This document shows positions 26,256 through 35,307 of a DNA stretch of 64,000 bases, piece by piece (the stretch's first letter is position 1; every line of letters starts with the position of its first letter). A program made the position numbers and the translations under genes. The notes under the pieces were generated by a model that had not been told where the DNA came from, ran no database searches, and saw only the letters and a program-made list of their open reading frames with translations. The DNA is taken from positions 620,001 through 684,000 of the forward strand of contig CAWGNK010000003.1 of assembly GCA_963823945.1 (NCBI GenBank). Direction: 5' to 3'. The DNA comes from Bog-793 sp963823945. Its GTDB lineage: Bacteria > Actinomycetota > Acidimicrobiia > Acidimicrobiales > Bog-793.

Positions 26256-26914
26256 AGGTCGCGATCGCCGGTGCGGGGACGGTCGGCCGGGCGATCGCCC
26301 GGGATCTCCGCACGAACGGCCACGAGATCCTGCTCATCGAGAAGAACCGCGAGGTCATCGCACTTCTGCAGCCGACCCTCGATGTCACCTGGGTCGAGGC
26401 CGACGCCTGCGAGATGAGCTCGCTCGACGCCGCCGGCATGGCGGAGGTCGACGTCGCCGTCGCCGTCACGGGCGACGACGAGGACAACCTCGTGATCTCG
26501 CTGCTCGCCAAGCAGGAGTTCGCCGTGCCCCGCGTCATCGCCCGCGTGAACGCCCCGGAGAACCATTGGCTTTTCAACGACTCGTGGGGTGTCGACGTGG
26601 CGGTCTCGACGCCGGCGCTGCTCACCTCGCTCGTCGAGGAGGCCGTCTCGGTCGGCTCGCTCGTGCCGCTGCTCGAGCTCGGTGACGGCGACACCCATCT
26701 CGTCGAGGTGACGCTCGCCCCCGGCTCCCCGGCGGCGGGGATGACGCTCGCCGACCTCGACCTCCCGCGGGACGCGGCGGTCGTGGCGGTGATGCGCAAG
26801 AGCCACGTCGTGCCGCCGCGGGCCGAGACGGTGCTCGCCGCCGGCGACGAGATCCTGTTGCTGGCGACCAAGGAGATGGAGGACGCCGTCTACCGGCTGC
26901 TCGTCGGCCCCTAG
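26252..26914 (+). CDS. ceoC: TrkA-family potassium uptake regulator, second copy (CeoC-like)
   Basis: A 220-residue partner of the preceding TrkA protein, starting in its stop codon (ATGA). The NAD-binding loop MKVAIAGAGTVGRAIARDL and the acidic LLIEKNREVI strand are standard. D-E-D-N-L-V-I-S-L-L-A-K-Q follows at the usual place, and the TrkA-C part (LVEVTLAPGSPAAGMTLADL ... LAAGDEILLLAT) closes the protein. Family members form RCK-type rings that control flux through an associated permease; the APC protein two genes upstream is the obvious candidate. Confidence 0.9.
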   Translation: MKVAIAGAGTVGRAIARDLRTNGHEILLIEKNREVIALLQPTLDVTWVEADACEMSSLDAAGMAEVDVAVAVTGDDEDNLVISLLAKQEFAVPRVIARVNAPENHWLFNDSWGVDVAVSTPALLTSLVEEAVSVGSLVPLLELGDGDTHLVEVTLAPGSPAAGMTLADLDLPRDAAVVAVMRKSHVVPPRAETVLAAGDEILLLATKEMEDAVYRLLVGP

Positions 26915-27047
26915 GGACCCGCGTGCCGGCAGGTTTGCCGGGGGGTGCCCCGCGACGGTCCGGTCGGCGTCGTAGCGTGTCAAAGAGACAGGACTTCGTG
27001 CCGGTGCGGCCCTGTCGGCCGCCACCGGCGGAGAGATCGGGAGCGTG

Positions 27048-27476
27048 ATGAGACCCACAATGCGGTTGCTGGCGGTTTCGACCATGACGGCGGTGCTCGT
27101 CGCGGGCGGGGTGCTCGCCACGGCCGGCGCGGCCGTGGCGCCGGTGGCCCGTGCCACGGTCATCGTGCGGGTCCCGGTGGCGTCGGCGACGGCCCGCGTC
27201 GGCGACGAAGTCCGGGTCGAGCTCACCGCGTGCGCGGCGAGCTGTGGCTACACGTGGCGCGTGACGGCCGGGCCGCGGGCCGCCGTCGCCAAGTACGTGT
27301 CGACCACCTATCGCCAGTCCTCCGCCTCGAAGGGCCTCGTCGGCGGGAACCAGATCGAGAGTGTCACGTTCCTCGCCGTCGGCAAGGGGTCGACGTCGAT
27401 CGTGTTCCGGTACTTCCCGCCGGGCAAGGACCGCGTCCCGACGAAGCACTACCGGCTGACGTTGCGGGTCTCGTAG
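27048..27476 (+). CDS. Secreted chagasin-like (I42) protease-inhibitor domain protein
   Basis: A 142-residue protein from ATG 27048 (GTG 27045 also possible; GGGAG upstream). A signal peptide is followed by one immunoglobulin-like domain with chagasin loops: an S-C-G-Y-T-W-R-V element in place of NPTTGYxW, a GLVGGNQIESVTF segment in place of the GxGG loop, and F-R-Y-F-P-P-G near the RPW position. Two cysteines four residues apart (C-A-A-S-C) sit in the first loop. I42 proteins inhibit papain-like cysteine peptidases; with the loops only partly conserved, the target may differ. No peptidase is encoded next to it. Confidence 0.65.
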   Translation: MRPTMRLLAVSTMTAVLVAGGVLATAGAAVAPVARATVIVRVPVASATARVGDEVRVELTACAASCGYTWRVTAGPRAAVAKYVSTTYRQSSASKGLVGGNQIESVTFLAVGKGSTSIVFRYFPPGKDRVPTKHYRLTLRVS

Positions 27477-27494
27477 GCGAACGTCCCGCGCCCG

Positions 27495-28307
27495 TCAGGG
27501 GAGCAGCAGCCTCGCGAGCCGTCGTGAGGTCACGACCAGCCCGGCGAGCCCGAGGACGGCGAGGTAGGCGGCGTGGCCGATGAGCGAGGCGGAGAGCGCC
27601 CCGGCGTCGAGGCCCCGTTCGAGCGCGACGGCCTGGTAGAGGGGCGTCCCACGCACGACGAGCTGCAACCACCCCGGGTAGACGCTCAACGGATAGAACG
27701 TCGCCGAGAAAAGGAACATCGGGATGATGGCGAGGGAGACCTTGTCGAAGTCCTGCCAGGTCCGCATGAACGAGGTCGCCGCCAGCCCCACCCCCGCGAA
27801 CGAGAAACCGATGAGCACCGCGGCCGGCAGGCACAGGATCGCCCACGGTGACAGCACGTAGCCGAACAGCGCCATGACGGCGATGAAGACCGCGGAGTAG
27901 GTCGACCCCCTGATGAGCGACCAGCCCAGCTCGCCCAGCGCCACGTCGTTCGGCCCGAGCGGCGTGGACAGGATCGCGTCGTAGGTCTTGGCGATCTTCA
28001 GGCGGAAGAACATGTTGAACGTGGCGTCGAAAAGCGCCCCGTTCATCGCCGAGGAGGCGAGCAGTCCCGGGGCGACGTAGGCCGTGTAGGCGACGAGGTG
28101 GTTCCCGATCTGCAGGGCCCCGACGAGTTTGTTGAGTCCCACGCCGATCGAGAGCAGGTAGAAGAACGGTTCGAAGAACCCCGAGACGAAGATGATCCAG
28201 CTCCGGCGGTAGACGTAGAGGTTGCGCTCGACGAGGCGGAGCGCCCGGCGGGAGCCGAAGATGCTGAGCGGCGTGATCCGCAGGGGGGCGGTGACCGTGG
28301 CGCTCAT
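27495..28307 (-). CDS. ABC-2 type transporter permease, second of two
   Basis: A 270-residue membrane protein with six hydrophobic segments, starting at ATG 28307 inside the stop codon of the upstream permease (ATGA). It contains ABC-2 family features: a cytoplasmic N-terminus, the YVAPGLLASSAMNGALFDATF segment (20 residues quoted only in part here), the coupling stretch RLKIAKTYDAILSTPL, and the late PMFLFSATFYPLSVYPGWLQ-type membrane loop before the last helix. It is the last gene of a three-gene exporter operon (ATPase, permease, permease) like NodIJ or drug/polysaccharide exporters. Substrate unknown. Confidence 0.9.
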   Translation of the reverse strand: MSATVTAPLRITPLSIFGSRRALRLVERNLYVYRRSWIIFVSGFFEPFFYLLSIGVGLNKLVGALQIGNHLVAYTAYVAPGLLASSAMNGALFDATFNMFFRLKIAKTYDAILSTPLGPNDVALGELGWSLIRGSTYSAVFIAVMALFGYVLSPWAILCLPAAVLIGFSFAGVGLAATSFMRTWQDFDKVSLAIIPMFLFSATFYPLSVYPGWLQLVVRGTPLYQAVALERGLDAGALSASLIGHAAYLAVLGLAGLVVTSRRLARLLLP

Positions 28308-29125
28308 ATCACGAGCCTCTTCGCGTAGCTCCGGGTCGCGAGCCAGTAGCCGATCCCGACGACGACGCCGAGGTAGGCCGTGTGGACGACGGCCGCCACG
28401 ACGCCCAGATCGCCGAGGGTGAGCCCGCGGCACAGCGCCACGCCGTGGTAGAGCGGTGTCGCCCAGGCGACGAACTGCAGCCAGCGGGGCAGCTGGCTGA
28501 CCGGGAAGAACGTCCCCGAGAACAGGAACAGTGGGATGAGGCCGAAGCGGTAGAGGGCGGAGAACCCCCGGTCGTTCTCCTGGGCGCCGGCGAAGGCCAT
28601 GATCGGCGCGACGAAGGCGAGGCCGGAAAGCACGCCGGCGGGGATCGCGAGGACGGCGAGCCCCGAGCGCAGGGTGCCGAACGCCTCCATGATCGCGAGG
28701 TAGATCGCGCACACGGTGACGAGGTGGACGGTGATCCAGGCGAGGTGGCCCCGCAGCACGTCTCGCACCGTGAGCGGCGTCGCCAGCATCGCGAGGTACA
28801 TCCGCCCCCACTTGATCGCGTCCATCACGGGGTACATCGCCTCGTTGGCGCCGACCTGCATCGCCGTCGACGCGAGCAGGCCCGGCGCGAGGAACTGGAG
28901 GTAGCCCACACCCGACACGGTGTGGACGTGGTGGTCGACGAGCGAGCCGAGGCCGACGCCGAGCGCGGCGAGGTAGAGCACCGGGTACAGGAAGCTCGTC
29001 GTTATCGAGCCCCGCCAGATCCGCTTGTAGCGGTAGACCCAGTACGCCAGCGAGCGCAGCGAGCGCGGCCAGCCGAGGTGGGAGGACGCGCGCGCCGCCG
29101 TGAAGGTGCCGCCGAGGGCGCTCAC
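28304..29125 (-). CDS. ABC-2 type transporter permease, first of two
   Basis: A 273-residue membrane protein whose GTG start (29125) overlaps the stop of the ATPase gene by four bases (GTGA). Six membrane segments, FLAPGLLASTAMQVGANEAM, WGRMYLAMLATPLTVRDVL and LFLFSGTFFPVSQLPRWLQ identify an ABC-2 permease paralogous to the next gene. The pair probably forms a heterodimeric channel energised by the ATPase at 29122-30135. Because the three genes are overlapped end to end, they should be translated in equal amounts. Confidence 0.9.
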   Translation of the reverse strand: MSALGGTFTAARASSHLGWPRSLRSLAYWVYRYKRIWRGSITTSFLYPVLYLAALGVGLGSLVDHHVHTVSGVGYLQFLAPGLLASTAMQVGANEAMYPVMDAIKWGRMYLAMLATPLTVRDVLRGHLAWITVHLVTVCAIYLAIMEAFGTLRSGLAVLAIPAGVLSGLAFVAPIMAFAGAQENDRGFSALYRFGLIPLFLFSGTFFPVSQLPRWLQFVAWATPLYHGVALCRGLTLGDLGVVAAVVHTAYLGVVVGIGYWLATRSYAKRLVI

Positions 29126-30135
29126 TCGACGAGCGTGCGGCCCGTGAGGTGCAAGAACACGTCCTCCAGGCTCGAGCGCCGCACGAGGGTGCTTTCCGGG
29201 GTGAGGCCGAGCCGGTGGACCTCCCCGAGGGTCGCGTCCCCGTCGTCGGAGTACAAAAGGACCCGGTCCGGGAGCACCTCGCAGCGCTGGGCGAGCCCCC
29301 CGAGCCGCGCCGCGGCCGCGGCCGGTTCGGTGGCGCCGAAGCGCAGCTCGACGACCTCGCGCGTCGAGTACTCGGCGATCAGGTCCCGGGGGGCGCCCTC
29401 GGCGGCGAAGCGCCCGCGGTCCATGACGGCGAGCCGCTCGCAGAGCTGCTCGGCCTCGTCCATGTAGTGGGTCGTGATGACGAGGGTGACGCCCCGGCGC
29501 CGCAGGCGGTAGAGGCGGTCCCACAAAAGGTGCCGGGCCTGGGGGTCGAGCCCCGTCGTCGGCTCGTCGAGGATGAGGAGCTCCGGGTCCGAGACGAGCG
29601 AGCGCGCGATCGTGAGGCGGCGCTTCATGCCCCCGGAGAGCGACTCCACCCGGTCGCGGGCGCGCTCGGTGAGCTGGACGAAGTCGAGCAGCTCGTCCGC
29701 CCGTTCCCGGATCACGCGGCGGGCCAGGTCGAAGTAGCGCCCGTAGACGAGGATGTTGTCGAGCACCGTGAGCTCGAGGTCGAGCGTGTCCTCCTGGGGG
29801 ACGAGGCCGATCCGGCTGCGGATCCTGGGCCCGTCACGGTCCGGGTCGCCGCCGAGCACCCGGAGCGTTCCGGCCGAGACCGGCGACATGCAGGCGATCA
29901 TGCGCATCGTCGAGGTCTTGCCGGCCCCGTTCGGTCCGAGGAAACCGTAGGACTCGCCGCGCCCGATCGAGAAGTCGATGCCGTCGACGGCGACGAACTC
30001 GCCGAACCGCTTGACGAGCCCGGAGGCGACGACCAGCGGCTCGCCGTCCGCCGCCGGGACGCGTGGCGTGGCACCGAAGGCGTCGGATGGGTCCACGGTG
30101 CGCCAAGCTACTCGCCGGGAAAACGGCCGCGACAC
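29122..30135 (-). CDS. ABC transporter ATP-binding protein (DrrA/NodI-like exporter)
   Basis: About 337 residues with all ABC motifs: Walker A GPNGAGKTS (near residue 68), a Q-loop in LVPQEDTLD, the signature LSGGMKRR, Walker B LLILDEPTTGLD, and the H-loop in VITTHYMDEAEQL. The C-terminal 90 residues (EVVELRFGATE onward) are the accessory domain common to DrrA/CcmA-type exporters. It heads an operon with two ABC-2 permeases. The start is uncertain: GTG 30135 is the longest, GTG 30096 is closer to the conserved N-terminus, and neither has a good ribosome site. Confidence 0.9.
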   Translation of the reverse strand: MSRPFSRRVAWRTVDPSDAFGATPRVPAADGEPLVVASGLVKRFGEFVAVDGIDFSIGRGESYGFLGPNGAGKTSTMRMIACMSPVSAGTLRVLGGDPDRDGPRIRSRIGLVPQEDTLDLELTVLDNILVYGRYFDLARRVIRERADELLDFVQLTERARDRVESLSGGMKRRLTIARSLVSDPELLILDEPTTGLDPQARHLLWDRLYRLRRRGVTLVITTHYMDEAEQLCERLAVMDRGRFAAEGAPRDLIAEYSTREVVELRFGATEPAAAAARLGGLAQRCEVLPDRVLLYSDDGDATLGEVHRLGLTPESTLVRRSSLEDVFLHLTGRTLVE

Positions 30136-30153
30136 GGCACCGCGGGCCGCTTG

Positions 30154-30759
30154 CTATATCGGCCGCGAACGCCCTTCCCGGCCGCCCCCGAGAAGCCGCC
30201 AGGTGGCGGGGAGCAGGGCCGCCGCCAGCGCGATCTTGATCCCCTCGCCGGCGAGGAACGGCGTCAGCCCGCTGGCGACTGCCTCGGCGGCGGTGAGGTG
30301 GTAGGAGACGGCGAGCCAGGGGACGCCGATCGCGAAGATGATCACGTCGCCGAGCAGCATCGTCGGGACGGAGCTCGCGATCCTCCGGTCCGCCCGGCGC
30401 TCGGCGAGCCGCCCGCAGACGGCGGCGGCGACGACGAAGCCGATGATGTAGCCGAACAGGGCTCCCGGCCACCCCGAGGCGTGGCCGGCGAACCAGGGCA
30501 CGCCGGCGAGCCCGGCGATGGCGTACAGCGAGAGGGCCGCCGTCGCGCGTCGCATGCCGAGGGCGCTGCCCGCGAGCACGACCCCGAGTGTCTGGCCGGT
30601 GACCGGCACCGGCGTCAACGGGATCGAGACCTGTGCGAGCAGGCCGACGAAACAGGCGGCCCCGACGACGATGGCGGCGTCGCGGACCCGCACGTCCGGG
30701 ATGAGGTCGGCGAGGACGACGGCACGTGGCCGGGGGAGCGTCGCGGCGTCGGTCGACAT
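30154..30759 (-). CDS. bioY: Biotin transporter BioY (S component of ECF transporter)
   Basis: A 201-residue, six-helix membrane protein starting at ATG 30759, with AAGGTG six bases upstream. It carries the family's VSIPLTPVPVTGQTLGVVLAG region in loop 1 (residues about 45-65), the G-W-P-G-A-L-F-G-Y-I-I-G segment and a C-terminal PFLAGEGIKIALAA element typical of BioY. BioY binds biotin with high affinity, alone or with shared energising EcfA/EcfT subunits. No ecfA or ecfT is adjacent; the ABC exporter downstream is of a different type. No bioB, F or D genes are in the window. Confidence 0.93.
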   Translation of the reverse strand: MSTDAATLPRPRAVVLADLIPDVRVRDAAIVVGAACFVGLLAQVSIPLTPVPVTGQTLGVVLAGSALGMRRATAALSLYAIAGLAGVPWFAGHASGWPGALFGYIIGFVVAAAVCGRLAERRADRRIASSVPTMLLGDVIIFAIGVPWLAVSYHLTAAEAVASGLTPFLAGEGIKIALAAALLPATWRLLGGGREGRSRPI

Positions 30760-30867
30760 GGCGGTCACCTTATCGACCCCGCGCCCGCGCCGAGTTGGGA
30801 GCCGCCGGCGTGCCAGCGACGAGCCCGCCGGGGTCCCCCTGTCCCGGCGGGCTCGGTGCCGGGATGC

Positions 30868-31872
30868 TCACCCCTTGGCGGCGGCCTCGCAGACCGTCTC
30901 GGTGATGAGGCGGGTGACGACGTACGGGTCGGCGTTGGCGTTCGGCCGCCGGTCCTCGATCCAGCCCTTCTGTTCCTTCTCGACGTTCCACGGGATCCGG
31001 ACCGAGGCGCCGCGGTCCCACGGGGCGTAGTGGAACTTGCTCCAGTGGGCGGTTTCGTGCGCCCCGGTGAGGCGGTCCTTGATGCCGTCGCCGTAGTTCT
31101 CGACGTGGTCCTCGACGCGGGCGGCGAGCGCCTCGCAGGCGGCGAGGATCGGCTTGTAACCCTCGCGCATCGCCTTGGTCGAGAAGTTCGTGTGCCCTCC
31201 GGCGCCGTTCCAGTCACCCGGCACCGGCTTGGCGGCGTAGCTCACGTCGGCCCCGAAGTCCTCGGCGATGCGGCCCAGCAGCCAGCGGCCCAGCCAGAGC
31301 TGGTCGCCGATGAGCGGCGGCGGCAGGACGCCGATCTGGAACTCCCACTGCGCCTTCATCACCTCGGCGTTCGTGCCCTCGATCGACAGGCCCGCCTCCA
31401 GGCAGGCGAGCGTGTGGTGCTCGACGATGTCCCGCCCGACGATGTTCTCGGCACCGATGCTGCAGTAGTAGGGGCCCTGGGGGGCGGGGAAGCCGACTTC
31501 GGGCCAGCCGAGCGGCCGGCCGTCCTGGAAGAACGTGTATTCCTGCTCGATGCCGAACATCGGCTCCTGATCGGCGAAGCGTTCGGCGACCTCGACGCAC
31601 GGCGCCCGTGTGTTCGTGGGGTGCGGTGTGAAGTCGGTGAGCAGCACCTCGCAGAGCACGAGCTTGTTCTTGCCGCCCCGGAGCGGGTCGGGCGTGACGA
31701 GGACCGGCCGCAGGACGCAGTCCGAGAGATTCCCCGGCGCCTGGTTCGTGCTGGAGCCGTCGAAGCCCCAGATCGGCGGTTCCTTCCCATCGGCGACGAT
31801 CTTCGTCTTGCAACGGATCATCGGAGTCGGCTTCCCACCGTCGATCCAGATGTACTCAGCCTGGTAGCTCAC
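30868..31872 (-). CDS. glnII: Glutamine synthetase, type II (GlnII)
   Basis: A 334-residue enzyme, the length of the eukaryote-like type II synthetase rather than the 470-residue type I. Recognisable elements are WGFDGSSTNQA (substrate), PMFGIEQEYTFF (metal glutamates), AEVMKAQWEFQIG, GAGGHTNFST and the C-terminal RIPWNVEKEQKGWIEDRRP. The adenylylation-site loop of type I enzymes is absent, as expected. It makes glutamine from glutamate, ammonia and ATP. It starts at GTG 31872 with AAGGGAG upstream and is monocistronic. GlnII occurs in streptomycetes, frankiae and rhizobia beside GlnA; no glnA is in the window. Confidence 0.95.
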   Translation of the reverse strand: MSYQAEYIWIDGGKPTPMIRCKTKIVADGKEPPIWGFDGSSTNQAPGNLSDCVLRPVLVTPDPLRGGKNKLVLCEVLLTDFTPHPTNTRAPCVEVAERFADQEPMFGIEQEYTFFQDGRPLGWPEVGFPAPQGPYYCSIGAENIVGRDIVEHHTLACLEAGLSIEGTNAEVMKAQWEFQIGVLPPPLIGDQLWLGRWLLGRIAEDFGADVSYAAKPVPGDWNGAGGHTNFSTKAMREGYKPILAACEALAARVEDHVENYGDGIKDRLTGAHETAHWSKFHYAPWDRGASVRIPWNVEKEQKGWIEDRRPNANADPYVVTRLITETVCEAAAKG

Positions 31873-32102
31873 GAACCACTCCCTTGGGTGCTCGCCGGGT
31901 CGGCACAGCCCCGCGTCGGAGACTCGCGCGCGACGCGTCCGCCTCCGACGAAGGACCTATCCGCGTCTGACGTGCTCAGGGTGCCAGGTCGTCGTTTCGC
32001 GGCAGTATCGGCCAGATGAACTCCGTGTGAACTGGCGCGCCCGGTCGTTGGCGAGCCCGCCGCGGCCACCGCCTGGAGGCCGCGGGACCCGTCCCCGGCC
32101 CG

Positions 32103-33062
32103 TCAGGAGTAGGTGGCGTCGAGCCGGGCCATCACCTCGGGGGTGAGCAGCGGGACCACCTCGAGCGCGCGCAGGTTCTCCTCGACCTGCTCGGGCCGGC
32201 TCGCGCCGGTGATCACCGTCGAGACGTGTGGGTTCATCGTGCACCAGGCGATCGCGAGCTGGGCGGCGGTGCAGCCGAGCTCGTCGGCCATCTTCAGCAG
32301 GGCGGGCACCCGGGCGTTCGTTTCCGGCGCGACGACCTTGTCACGCAGCCACTCGAACCCCGCGACGGTCGCCCGGGAGCCAGCGGGGATGCCGTTGAGG
32401 TACTTGCCGGTGAGGACGCCCCAGGCAAGCGGGCTGTAGGTCGTGAGGCCGAGCCCCCAGTCCTCGTAGAGGCGGGCGTACTCGACCTCGACCCGCTTTC
32501 TTTCGAGCAGGTTGTACTGCGGCTGTTCCATCACCGGCTTGTGGAGGTGGTGGCGCTCGGCGATCTCGAAGGCGGCCCGCAGGTCGTCCGCCGGCCACTC
32601 CGACGTCCCCCAGTAGGTCGCCCGGCCGGAGCTGACGATGTCGTTCATCGTGAACACCGTCTCCTCGATCGGCGTCAGCGGGTCGGAGCGGTGGCAGAAG
32701 AGCAGGTCGACGAAGTCGAGGCCCATCCGCTCGAGCGAGCCGTCGATCGCCTGGAGCAGGTACTTGCGGTTGAGCGTGTTCTGCATGTTGACGCCCTCGC
32801 GGATACCCCAGAACAGCTTCGTCGACACGACGTAGCTGTAGCGGGGCCAGCCGAGCTCGGCGATGGCCCGGCCCATGATCCGCTCCGACTCGCCGCCGCC
32901 GTACTGCTCGGCGTTGTCGAAGAAGTTGACGCCACCCTCCCGGGCCGCGGCGAGGCACGCCTTGGCGGGGCCGATGTCGATCTGGGGGCCGAACGTCACC
33001 CACGAGCCGAACGAGAGCACGCTCACCTGCAGTCCTGATCCTCCGAGCCGTCGGTACTCCAT
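32103..33062 (-). CDS. Aldo/keto reductase related to voltage-gated K+ channel beta subunits
   Basis: A 319-residue TIM-barrel oxidoreductase from ATG 33062. The catalytic tetrad is visible: Asp and Tyr in FFDNAEQYGGGESE, Lys in VVSTKLFWG, and His in LLFCHRSD. N-terminal MEYRRLGGSGLQVSVL and the NADPH-binding SRPEQVEENLRAL are typical. The sequence is closest in style to the AKR6/AKR14 branch (Kv-beta, YghZ), which reduces aldehydes with NADPH. It is divergent from idi by 153 bp. Substrate unknown. Confidence 0.9.
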   Translation of the reverse strand: MEYRRLGGSGLQVSVLSFGSWVTFGPQIDIGPAKACLAAAREGGVNFFDNAEQYGGGESERIMGRAIAELGWPRYSYVVSTKLFWGIREGVNMQNTLNRKYLLQAIDGSLERMGLDFVDLLFCHRSDPLTPIEETVFTMNDIVSSGRATYWGTSEWPADDLRAAFEIAERHHLHKPVMEQPQYNLLERKRVEVEYARLYEDWGLGLTTYSPLAWGVLTGKYLNGIPAGSRATVAGFEWLRDKVVAPETNARVPALLKMADELGCTAAQLAIAWCTMNPHVSTVITGASRPEQVEENLRALEVVPLLTPEVMARLDATYS

Positions 33063-33215
33063 CAATCGCCCCGATCTCCTGTCGCTTGCCGGTATGTCGC
33101 GCCATCCGCGGGGATCGGCACGCCCCACAGTTGTGCGGGGTCTGTCATAGCATGCGCGCGGGCCGGCCGGACGGGGCGGGGCGCACCCGGCGGGCACGTG
33201 CGAAGGAGCGAACAG

Positions 33216-33785
33216 GTGGACAACGGGCCGAAGGACGACTCGTGGCCTGCCGCGGGGCGCGACACCGTCGTGCTCGTGAACGAGGCCGGGGAGCCGACGG
33301 GGACCGTTGCGAAGCTCGCGGCCCACGCGCCGCCCGGCCTTCTCCACCTGGCCTTCTCCGTCGTCCTCTACCGGCCCGATGGGCTCGTCCTGCTCCAGCA
33401 GCGCGCCGGTACGAAGTACCACTTCCCGCTGGCCTGGGCCAACTCGTGCTGCAGTCACCCCCGGCCCGGCGAGGGCGTCGTCGGCTCCGCCGAGCGACGC
33501 GTCCGGGACGAGCTCGGCCTGGACTGCCGGCTAGTTGAGGTCGGCACGTTCACGTACCGCGCGACCTGCCCGGTCTCGGGGCTCGTCGAGCACGAGTTCG
33601 ACCACGTCCTCGTCGGTGTGGTGGACGGCGACCCCGTCCCCGACCCCGCCGAGGTTGCTGCGCTGCGCTGGGCCGTCCCGGCCGAGGTGCTCGCGGCGCC
33701 GCCGGCGGACGGCGCCCCCTGGCTGGTGCCGGTGCTGCGCCTGGCCGAGCGGTCGCGGGGCGACGGCGCCGAACCCCCCGGCTGA
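33216..33785 (+). CDS. idi: Isopentenyl-diphosphate delta-isomerase, type I
   Basis: A 189-residue NUDIX-fold protein starting at GTG 33216, with AAGGAG seven bases upstream. The catalytic cysteine lies in WANSCCSHP, and the metal/catalytic glutamates in E-R-R-V-R-D-E-L-G and LVEHEFDHV. HLAFSVVLYRPDGLVLLQQR at the N-terminus is standard for type I IDI. It interconverts isopentenyl and dimethylallyl diphosphate, feeding polyprenyl lipid carriers and quinones. No other isoprenoid genes are in the window. Confidence 0.95.
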   Translation: MDNGPKDDSWPAAGRDTVVLVNEAGEPTGTVAKLAAHAPPGLLHLAFSVVLYRPDGLVLLQQRAGTKYHFPLAWANSCCSHPRPGEGVVGSAERRVRDELGLDCRLVEVGTFTYRATCPVSGLVEHEFDHVLVGVVDGDPVPDPAEVAALRWAVPAEVLAAPPADGAPWLVPVLRLAERSRGDGAEPPG

Positions 33786-33977
33786 AGGGCCCGGCCACGG
33801 CGCGGCCCGGGCGTTCCGGCCGCGATGTCTGCCCGGGCGGCGGCCGCGGTTTGCCGGAGCGTCGTGTCGACGAGCGCGCCGAAACCGACCGCGTCACCGG
33901 TGAACACGACCCGCGCACGGTTTCCAGGCCAGGTCAACCGACCCCTGCCGCTCGGCGCAGGGCGGGGTGATCTCGGG

Positions 33978-35111
33978 TCAGGGGCGTCCCGCGGCGTAGG
34001 CGCCGGGCCAGAGCGCGGTGATCCCGATGAGCGTGCCGGTCTGCGCGGCCTGGATCACCTTGCCGTCGCCGACGTACATGACGACGTGGTAGACGTAGCC
34101 GCCGTAGGCGAAGAAGATCAGGTCGCCGGGCTGCAGGTCCGAGAACGGGATGTGCTCGACCGAGAGGTACTGGTCCTCGGCGCTGTGGGGGAGGCTGACC
34201 CCCGCCTGACCCCACGCCCACATCGTGAGGCCGGAGCAGTCGAAGCCGTAGCCGGGCGACGCGCCGCCCCAGACGTAGGGCACGCCGATCTGTGACTCCG
34301 CCGCCCTCACGGCGACGAGGCCGGGCCCGTCCCCGCTCGGCGTCGGTGTCGCGTCGCTGGGGTGCGTCGACGCCGAGGCGTCGGACTGCTGCTGGGCCTC
34401 CTCGATGGTCTTCTTCGCCGCGGCCTGCGCCGCCGCCTGGGTCGCCTGCTCCTGCTCCTGGCGGGCGACGGCGGCGGCGAGCGAGCCGTTTATGCCGGCC
34501 AGTGTCGAGGTGAGCTGGCTGTCGAGCGCGTTGGCGCGGGCGCGCGCCGCGCCGAGGGTCTTCAGCGTGAGGTGCGACTGGGCGCTGTTGTGGCGGAGCT
34601 GCGCCGTGCGCGCGACGAGGGCGTGCTCGGAGACGCGCAGCGTGCTGACCGCCGCCGAGAGCTTCCCCGCCGCGGCCTCGAGGTAGGTCTGCTGTGCGGG
34701 GTAGGCGTTTTCCTTCCCGGTGAGCACCGACAGGGCGCTCGCGGCGGTGCCGTCGTTCACGTAGGCGTCGATCACCTCGCGTTCCAGCGACTGCCGGTCG
34801 CTGCCGACGGCCGCGCGTGCCGCCGCGATCGCGCCGAGGTCCTTGTGGATGTCACGCTTCAGGAGCGCCTCGCGCGTGGCGGCCTGGTCGTACTCCTCAC
34901 CGAGGACCTGGAGCTTCACCTGGATGGTGGCGATCTTGGCCGCGAGGGCCGAGGACTTGGACTGCAGCGTCGAGACGGGCGGTTGCGCACCGGCGACACC
35001 GCTCAGCGTCGCGAGCACCAGTCCGGCAGTCGCCAGAAGGGCCGCACCGACTGGCAGGCGTCGGGGTCGGCGCGACCTGCGCTCCGGGCCGCATCCAGTG
35101 GGGTGGAGCAT
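33978..35111 (-). CDS. Secreted NlpC/P60 peptidoglycan hydrolase with coiled coil (RipA-like)
   Basis: About 377 residues. A signal peptide (VGAALLATAGLVLATLSGVAG) precedes a long coiled coil (about 50-240, heptads rich in Ala, Leu, Gln), a Ser/Thr/Pro linker, and an NlpC/P60 domain. The catalytic Cys is in FDCSGLTMWAWG near residue 292 and the His in YHVVMYVGDG near 342; the third residue, usually His or Asn, falls at the Gln of VIQAAQTG. These enzymes cut D-glutamyl-meso-diaminopimelate bonds in the stem peptide, often during cell separation, with the coiled coil blocking or positioning the active site. Start is ATG 35111 or GTG 35114. Confidence 0.9.
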   Translation of the reverse strand: MLHPTGCGPERRSRRPRRLPVGAALLATAGLVLATLSGVAGAQPPVSTLQSKSSALAAKIATIQVKLQVLGEEYDQAATREALLKRDIHKDLGAIAAARAAVGSDRQSLEREVIDAYVNDGTAASALSVLTGKENAYPAQQTYLEAAAGKLSAAVSTLRVSEHALVARTAQLRHNSAQSHLTLKTLGAARARANALDSQLTSTLAGINGSLAAAVARQEQEQATQAAAQAAAKKTIEEAQQQSDASASTHPSDATPTPSGDGPGLVAVRAAESQIGVPYVWGGASPGYGFDCSGLTMWAWGQAGVSLPHSAEDQYLSVEHIPFSDLQPGDLIFFAYGGYVYHVVMYVGDGKVIQAAQTGTLIGITALWPGAYAAGRP

Positions 35112-35307
35112 CACCAGATCACCGCCCGCGACAAAACCCTCGCCAGGTTGCGCACTATCCAGCCACCGTACCGGCGACCTCCGGCGGAAGCAAGAAAACC
35201 GGTCCTGGTCTGGTGCTCCGTCGCCGCCGATGGCGTCCCGCTACGGTGAGACCGCCCTTTGGCGCGTCCGAGGGCGGGTGGGCGTCTGTGCGGCGGAAAG
35301 GAACGAC